DNA of 8,259 bases from JANXUF01 sp043747685. Lineage in GTDB: Bacteria; Actinomycetota; Acidimicrobiia; Acidimicrobiales; Ilumatobacteraceae. Below, one piece after another: positions 6,401-8,259 of this stretch (position 1 is the stretch's first letter; each line of letters starts with the position of its first letter). Position numbers and translations under genes: made by a program. The stretch is from assembly GCA_043747685.1 (NCBI GenBank), contig JAYTOR010000162.1, positions 1-8,259 of the forward strand. The letters are read 5' to 3'. The notes under the pieces were generated by a model, which saw only the letters and a list, made by a program, of their open reading frames with translations, searched no databases and was not told where the DNA came from.

Positions 6401-7974
6401 AGGCGGTCGGTGTCGTCGACCTACCGGACGACCAGCGTCGCGACGAACTCACGTGGTCTCACGACGACGGACATCTCGTGATCGCCGGTGCACTGGGCAG
6501 CGGCGCAACGACGGCGCTGGTCGCCGTCGCCATGCACGCCTGCGAACGGGCAGGCCCCGATGCGCTCCACATATACATCATCGATGCGTCCGGCTCGACG
6601 GCACTCGACCCACTCGCTCGACTTCGACACTGCGCCGGCGTCGTTCGCGTCTCCGAAGCGGAACGTCGCGCCCGGCTGCTGAATCGTCTCCGGCAACTGA
6701 CAGTGATCCGCACGGCGGCGGACAGGTCGACAAAGGCGCCGAGGATTCTGTTGCTGATCGACGGTCTCGGCGCACTCCGATCGCAATTGCTCGAGTCTGC
6801 ACGACCTGACGAACTCGTCGACCTCGAACGCATCATCTCCGACGGGCCGACTGCCGGCATCGCCCTCGCCGTCGCTGTCGAGAATGCCGCCGCCGTCCCT
6901 CCGAGCCTGGCTGCACGATCAGCATCTCGATGGATCCTCCGGATGGCTGATCCGGCCGAAGCAGCAGCACTCGGCGCCCCCCGGGATTCGTCGCCAGCAC
7001 GCATGGTACCTGGGCGAGGGGTTCTCGCTGGGAGCGGGTTGGAGTTCCAGATCGGGATCGACACAGAACCGATCGACGAACTCGTCGACGAAATCAACCG
7101 TCGATCCGACAACGGATTCACCGAAAGATCCACCGAAAGATTGACCGTTGAAGTCGGTGGTCCATCGACCAACAATCCTGCGAGCAGCAATCCCGCGACC
7201 AACAATCCGGCGACCAACAATCCGGCGACCAACAAGGGTCCGCTGCCGATCGATGTGCTGCCGACGACACTTTCATTTGCCAGGCTGCCTCCGACATCTC
7301 ACTTCGGAGCCGGGGTGCAACTGGATTTCGGCCTGCGTTCTGACGATCTCACCGTCGCTGGACTCCGTCTGTTCGACGGCGAGCACGCGGTCGTCGGCGG
7401 GGCACCGCGCGCTGGCAGAACTACGGCACTGGTGACATTCGCCGCATCCTGGCAGGGTCAGCACCGGCACGGACTGCTAAGTGTCGTGGCACCACGGTCG
7501 ATCGGGCGTTTCACGTCGGCAGGCCTGCTCCTCGATCACCAAGCGACTGATTCGCCGCTTGGTATCATCCGCCAAGCGGTTTCTGCGTCGTCCGATGTTC
7601 CGACATTGCTGATCGTCGACGATGCTGATCTCGTCGATGATGTCGGCGGTCTGTTGCAGGAGTCGATTGCCTCGCTGCAGTCCGGGTTCCACCTGATCGT
7701 CGCCGCCAGACTCGAGACGTTGCGTGCCTACAGTCATTGGTCGTCGGCCGTGAAACGATCGCGCAAGGGCGTGCTGCTCGGCCCGTTGAACGATGTCGAC
7801 GGCGACACGCTCGGCGTCTTCCTGCCGCGTCGCGCCACCGGCGCCTACGTTGCGCCGATAGCTGGCAGAGGATTTCTCGTCACCGACGCCGGCGCGACGC
7901 TCATCCAGGTCGCCGAAGTAGCCGACCAACTCCCGTCGGCACGATCGAACCCGGGTTGTGTCCACGTCTGCTGA
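3481..7974 (+). CDS. eccC: EccC/EssC-type FtsK/SpoIIIE ATPase of a type VII (ESX-like) secretion system
   Basis: From the GTG at 3481 the product is 1497 residues. Domains in order: ubiquitin-like fold about 14-82; FHA-like domain 101-198, with Gly127-Arg128, His144 and Asn170-Gly171 but without the Ser-Arg of a phosphothreonine binder; two membrane helices about 265-285 and 288-307, followed by an Arg-rich stretch; an EssC/EccC-type non-catalytic domain with LWEV (365-368) and WEWTKWLPH (467-475); ATPase 1 with Walker A GTTGAGKS (Lys668), DYKGGAAF (694-701), Walker B Asp780-Glu781 and LLATQRP (811-817); ATPase 2 with GALGSGATT (Ala1009 for Lys) and Asp1094-Gly; ATPase 3 with GGAPRAGRTT (Arg1313 for Lys) and Asp1380-Asp1381. 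The family forms membrane-bound hexamers that drive export of WXG100-type substrates. The frame is open back to a GTG at 3259; 3481 is preferred because the first fold begins near Val14 and the extra 74 residues look non-coding. A TTG at 3511 is an alternative. The symbol marks the family, not a proven orthologue. Confidence 0.92.
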   Translation: MHQQPPPAQPLPQVCFRLQESSGAERIVTLAGATSRDQVQMVTSVVGNGSADGELLVDGTVTPADTLLIHSGLRHGSLVEVRTTTPSPREAHMQHPQRVSKPVLLTWVSGPDTAKKMSLQAGRWIVGRAATADIRADDTQLAIHQGILTVDYDARVTYCDIGVGRPAMMNGELLTDVVVVAPGDWVTVGSSAFTVSPVSIISPLTSGSEFSPDAGRAQMSQLLGAHPWLNVVHRPPRQLADTTVEPVEPVELPAIDGSNRSLASGVGIASAITTLCGGIVMALVLHQLMLLVMVGVGATIALVTACVRAVRRRRGRGRSRRRTAVELDRFATSLGRHRELTEAAERATGIDVLRVAGRLCGDTHLWEVRRGDHDAFTVELGIGDRRYHPRFGEGDTSPQQVADLIAADSTLRSVPIRMTLSAGSVVGVCGDRHAAVSIVRSLICQLAVSSGPADWLLVALPTRDASWEWTKWLPHFCHELHHEDDLPGICETAAAAGRRVVVITDRSAHLSTRTTSLRRAMNAATADLSVITLAEDASGLSSLCSGVVHANIDGSGTWQPLGAAHAVLQRFRLIGMSAASAGTCAAGLGRFTDPELHDVNGGRLGTIDLLELLGTRAASAAAIAENWSRSNDISPLAVIGQSSSGAIEIDLERDGPHGLIAGTTGAGKSELLRTIILALCVSSPPEQLSFVLIDYKGGAAFDGCGALPHVVGMVTDLDEHLAARVLRSLDAEIRRREHVLRDLGAADLGTYRSARSRLSRVSVEAVKRNPRVSRLVIVVDEFAAMASELPGFLTSLVSVAQRGRSLGMHLLLATQRPAGVVNDDIRANTNMRIALRVHDSSDSTDVIGDPLASTLPRRSPGRAVIRLGVDELETFQAARCTGQAPMSQQSGLRIIASGLHAEPDADRDGDRDGDSDSELCGNDNCHHHHGDLRSLDVLVQRIRSADVDRGVEAPHRPWLDPLPELLPRRRLAGEAVGVVDLPDDQRRDELTWSHDDGHLVIAGALGSGATTALVAVAMHACERAGPDALHIYIIDASGSTALDPLARLRHCAGVVRVSEAERRARLLNRLRQLTVIRTAADRSTKAPRILLLIDGLGALRSQLLESARPDELVDLERIISDGPTAGIALAVAVENAAAVPPSLAARSASRWILRMADPAEAAALGAPRDSSPARMVPGRGVLAGSGLEFQIGIDTEPIDELVDEINRRSDNGFTERSTERLTVEVGGPSTNNPASSNPATNNPATNNPATNKGPLPIDVLPTTLSFARLPPTSHFGAGVQLDFGLRSDDLTVAGLRLFDGEHAVVGGAPRAGRTTALVTFAASWQGQHRHGLLSVVAPRSIGRFTSAGLLLDHQATDSPLGIIRQAVSASSDVPTLLIVDDADLVDDVGGLLQESIASLQSGFHLIVAARLETLRAYSHWSSAVKRSRKGVLLGPLNDVDGDTLGVFLPRRATGAYVAPIAGRGFLVTDAGATLIQVAEVADQLPSARSNPGCVHVC
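4210..4236 (+). repeat. 9-bp tandem repeat coding VEP-VEP-VEL
   Basis: The unit gtcgaaccc is repeated at 4210 and 4219, followed by a variant gtcgaactg at 4228. It encodes residues 244-252 of the ATPase, an acidic Pro-rich linker between the FHA-like domain and the first membrane helix. Confidence 0.8.
6190..6267 (+). other. Asp-rich and Cys/His segment in the linker between ATPase 1 and ATPase 2
   Basis: Residues 904-918 of the ATPase read DADRDGDRDGDSDSE, a nearly alternating Asp run coded by imperfect GAC-rich repeats, with two overlapping DxDxDG patterns of the kind seen in calcium-binding loops. It continues with Leu919, then Cys920-x4-Cys925 and four histidines (926-929). The acidic part and the Cys/His part are both plausible metal ligands. 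I know of no such segment in described EccC proteins; metal binding is inference from composition. Confidence 0.5.
7120..7143 (+). repeat. 12-bp direct repeat coding TERS-TERL
   Basis: The block accgaaaga recurs at 7120 and 7132, giving two 12-base units that encode TERS and TERL at ATPase residues 1214-1221. It lies at the start of the linker between ATPase 2 and ATPase 3, shortly before the Asn-Pro-Ala-Thr repeat. Confidence 0.7.
7168..7236 (+). repeat. 15-bp tandem repeat coding TNNPA units
   Basis: Units of 15 bases begin at 7168, 7183, 7198 and 7213, with a partial fifth at 7228. They encode TNNPA, SSNPA, TNNPA, TNNPA and TNK (residues 1230-1252). The third and fourth DNA units are identical, which points to recent expansion. 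The segment is a flexible Asn/Pro-rich tether between ATPase 2 and ATPase 3. Confidence 0.88.
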
Positions 7975-7997
7975 TCGCATGCGCACTGCCGATCAGC
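7970..7997. terminator. Hairpin across the convergent stop codons, possible bidirectional terminator
   Basis: The arms gctgatcg (7970-7977) and cgatcagc (7990-7997) are perfect 8-bp complements around a 12-base loop. The left arm holds the TGA of the ATPase gene and the right arm the complement of the TGA of the convergent gene. There is no T-run on either side, so intrinsic termination is uncertain; the position between convergent genes favours a terminator or transcript-end structure. Confidence 0.4.
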
Positions 7998-8259
7998 TGG
8001 CGACCCAGCACGTCGCCTCGTCGTATTCGTCGTTCCGGAAGGTGCGAACGTCGCCGTGGAGCACCCACTTCAGCACGTTGAGACCGTTGCGTATGTGGCC
8101 GTCATCGGTGACGACTGCACCCTTGTGAAAATGAGTGTGGCAGATGTCATCGGTGAGGTCGCCCCATGCCCCGTCACCGAACCCGGTGAACCGCGGGCCG
8201 AGGAACAGCAGCAGTCGAAGTTTTTCGTGGCGTGTAGCGAGTTTTTCCAACTCCGGTTG
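7993..8259 (-). CDS. Hypothetical protein, 3' end only
   Basis: The last 88 codons of a gene entering from the right edge are visible; the frame is open to base 8259. A TTG at 8250 could act as a start, but a longer gene is more likely. The peptide begins with a charged helix (ELEKLATRHEKLRLLLFLG). It continues with a Gly/Asp-rich part containing CHTHFHKG, DDGHIRNGLNVLKWVLHGD and a C-terminal TCWVAS. The Cys/His cluster could bind metal, but I do not recognise the family. It converges on the ATPase gene with 18 bases between stops, so it is not in the same transcript. Confidence 0.6.
   Translation of the reverse strand, partial: QPELEKLATRHEKLRLLLFLGPRFTGFGDGAWGDLTDDICHTHFHKGAVVTDDGHIRNGLNVLKWVLHGDVRTFRNDEYDEATCWVAS

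Noticed and set aside
6459..7235. A 258-codon minus-strand frame beginning with LLVAGLLVAGLLVAG, resembling a membrane segment
   Set aside because: It is the antisense reading of the 15-bp Asn-Pro-Ala-Thr repeat and of ATPase 2; the hydrophobic look comes from the repeat.

Overview
The window is GC-rich and densely coding, with short intergenic gaps, many GTG and TTG start candidates and weak Shine-Dalgarno sequences. Together with the protein families present, this suggests a high-GC actinobacterium. The regulator and the surface-protein domains resemble what I remember from Acidimicrobiia such as Ilumatobacter, but that placement is inference.

Layout. (1) From base 1 to 2478, minus strand, is the 5' part of a long secreted protein gene that runs off the left edge. 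It has 826 open codons: a signal peptide, an unrecognised N-terminal half, two Cna-B/SpaA-like (prealbumin-fold) domains with isopeptide-forming residues, and a third extracellular domain with two cysteines. (2) Directly upstream and overlapping it by an ATGA junction (2475-2478) is a minus-strand gene for a sigma-factor-like helix-turn-helix protein. (3) A divergent intergenic region of roughly 280 bases follows, with a cluster of short RCTCACC/GGTGAGY motifs between 3339 and 3412. (4) From about 3481 to 7974, plus strand, is one very large FtsK/SpoIIIE-family ATPase of the EccC/EssC type, the motor of type VII (ESX/WXG100) secretion. Its order is ubiquitin-like domain, degenerate FHA domain, two membrane helices, a non-catalytic EssC-type domain, one intact ATPase domain and two with altered Walker A motifs. 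(5) A convergent gene enters from the right edge on the minus strand and stops at 7993; only its last 88 codons are visible and I do not recognise it. A perfect 8-bp hairpin spans the two facing stop codons.

How they may work together. The regulator and the surface protein look translationally coupled, and they share a divergent control region with the secretion ATPase. A reasonable inference is co-regulation of a type VII-like secretion motor and an isopeptide-stabilised cell-surface protein. The surface protein has its own Sec-type signal, so it need not be a substrate of the motor. No WXG100 substrate, EccB, EccD, EccE or mycosin gene is visible here.

A recurring oddity is short in-frame tandem repeats (units of 6, 9, 12, 15 and 21 bases) in the three large reading frames: at the regulator's C-terminus, just before the surface protein's signal sequence, and in the linkers of the ATPase.
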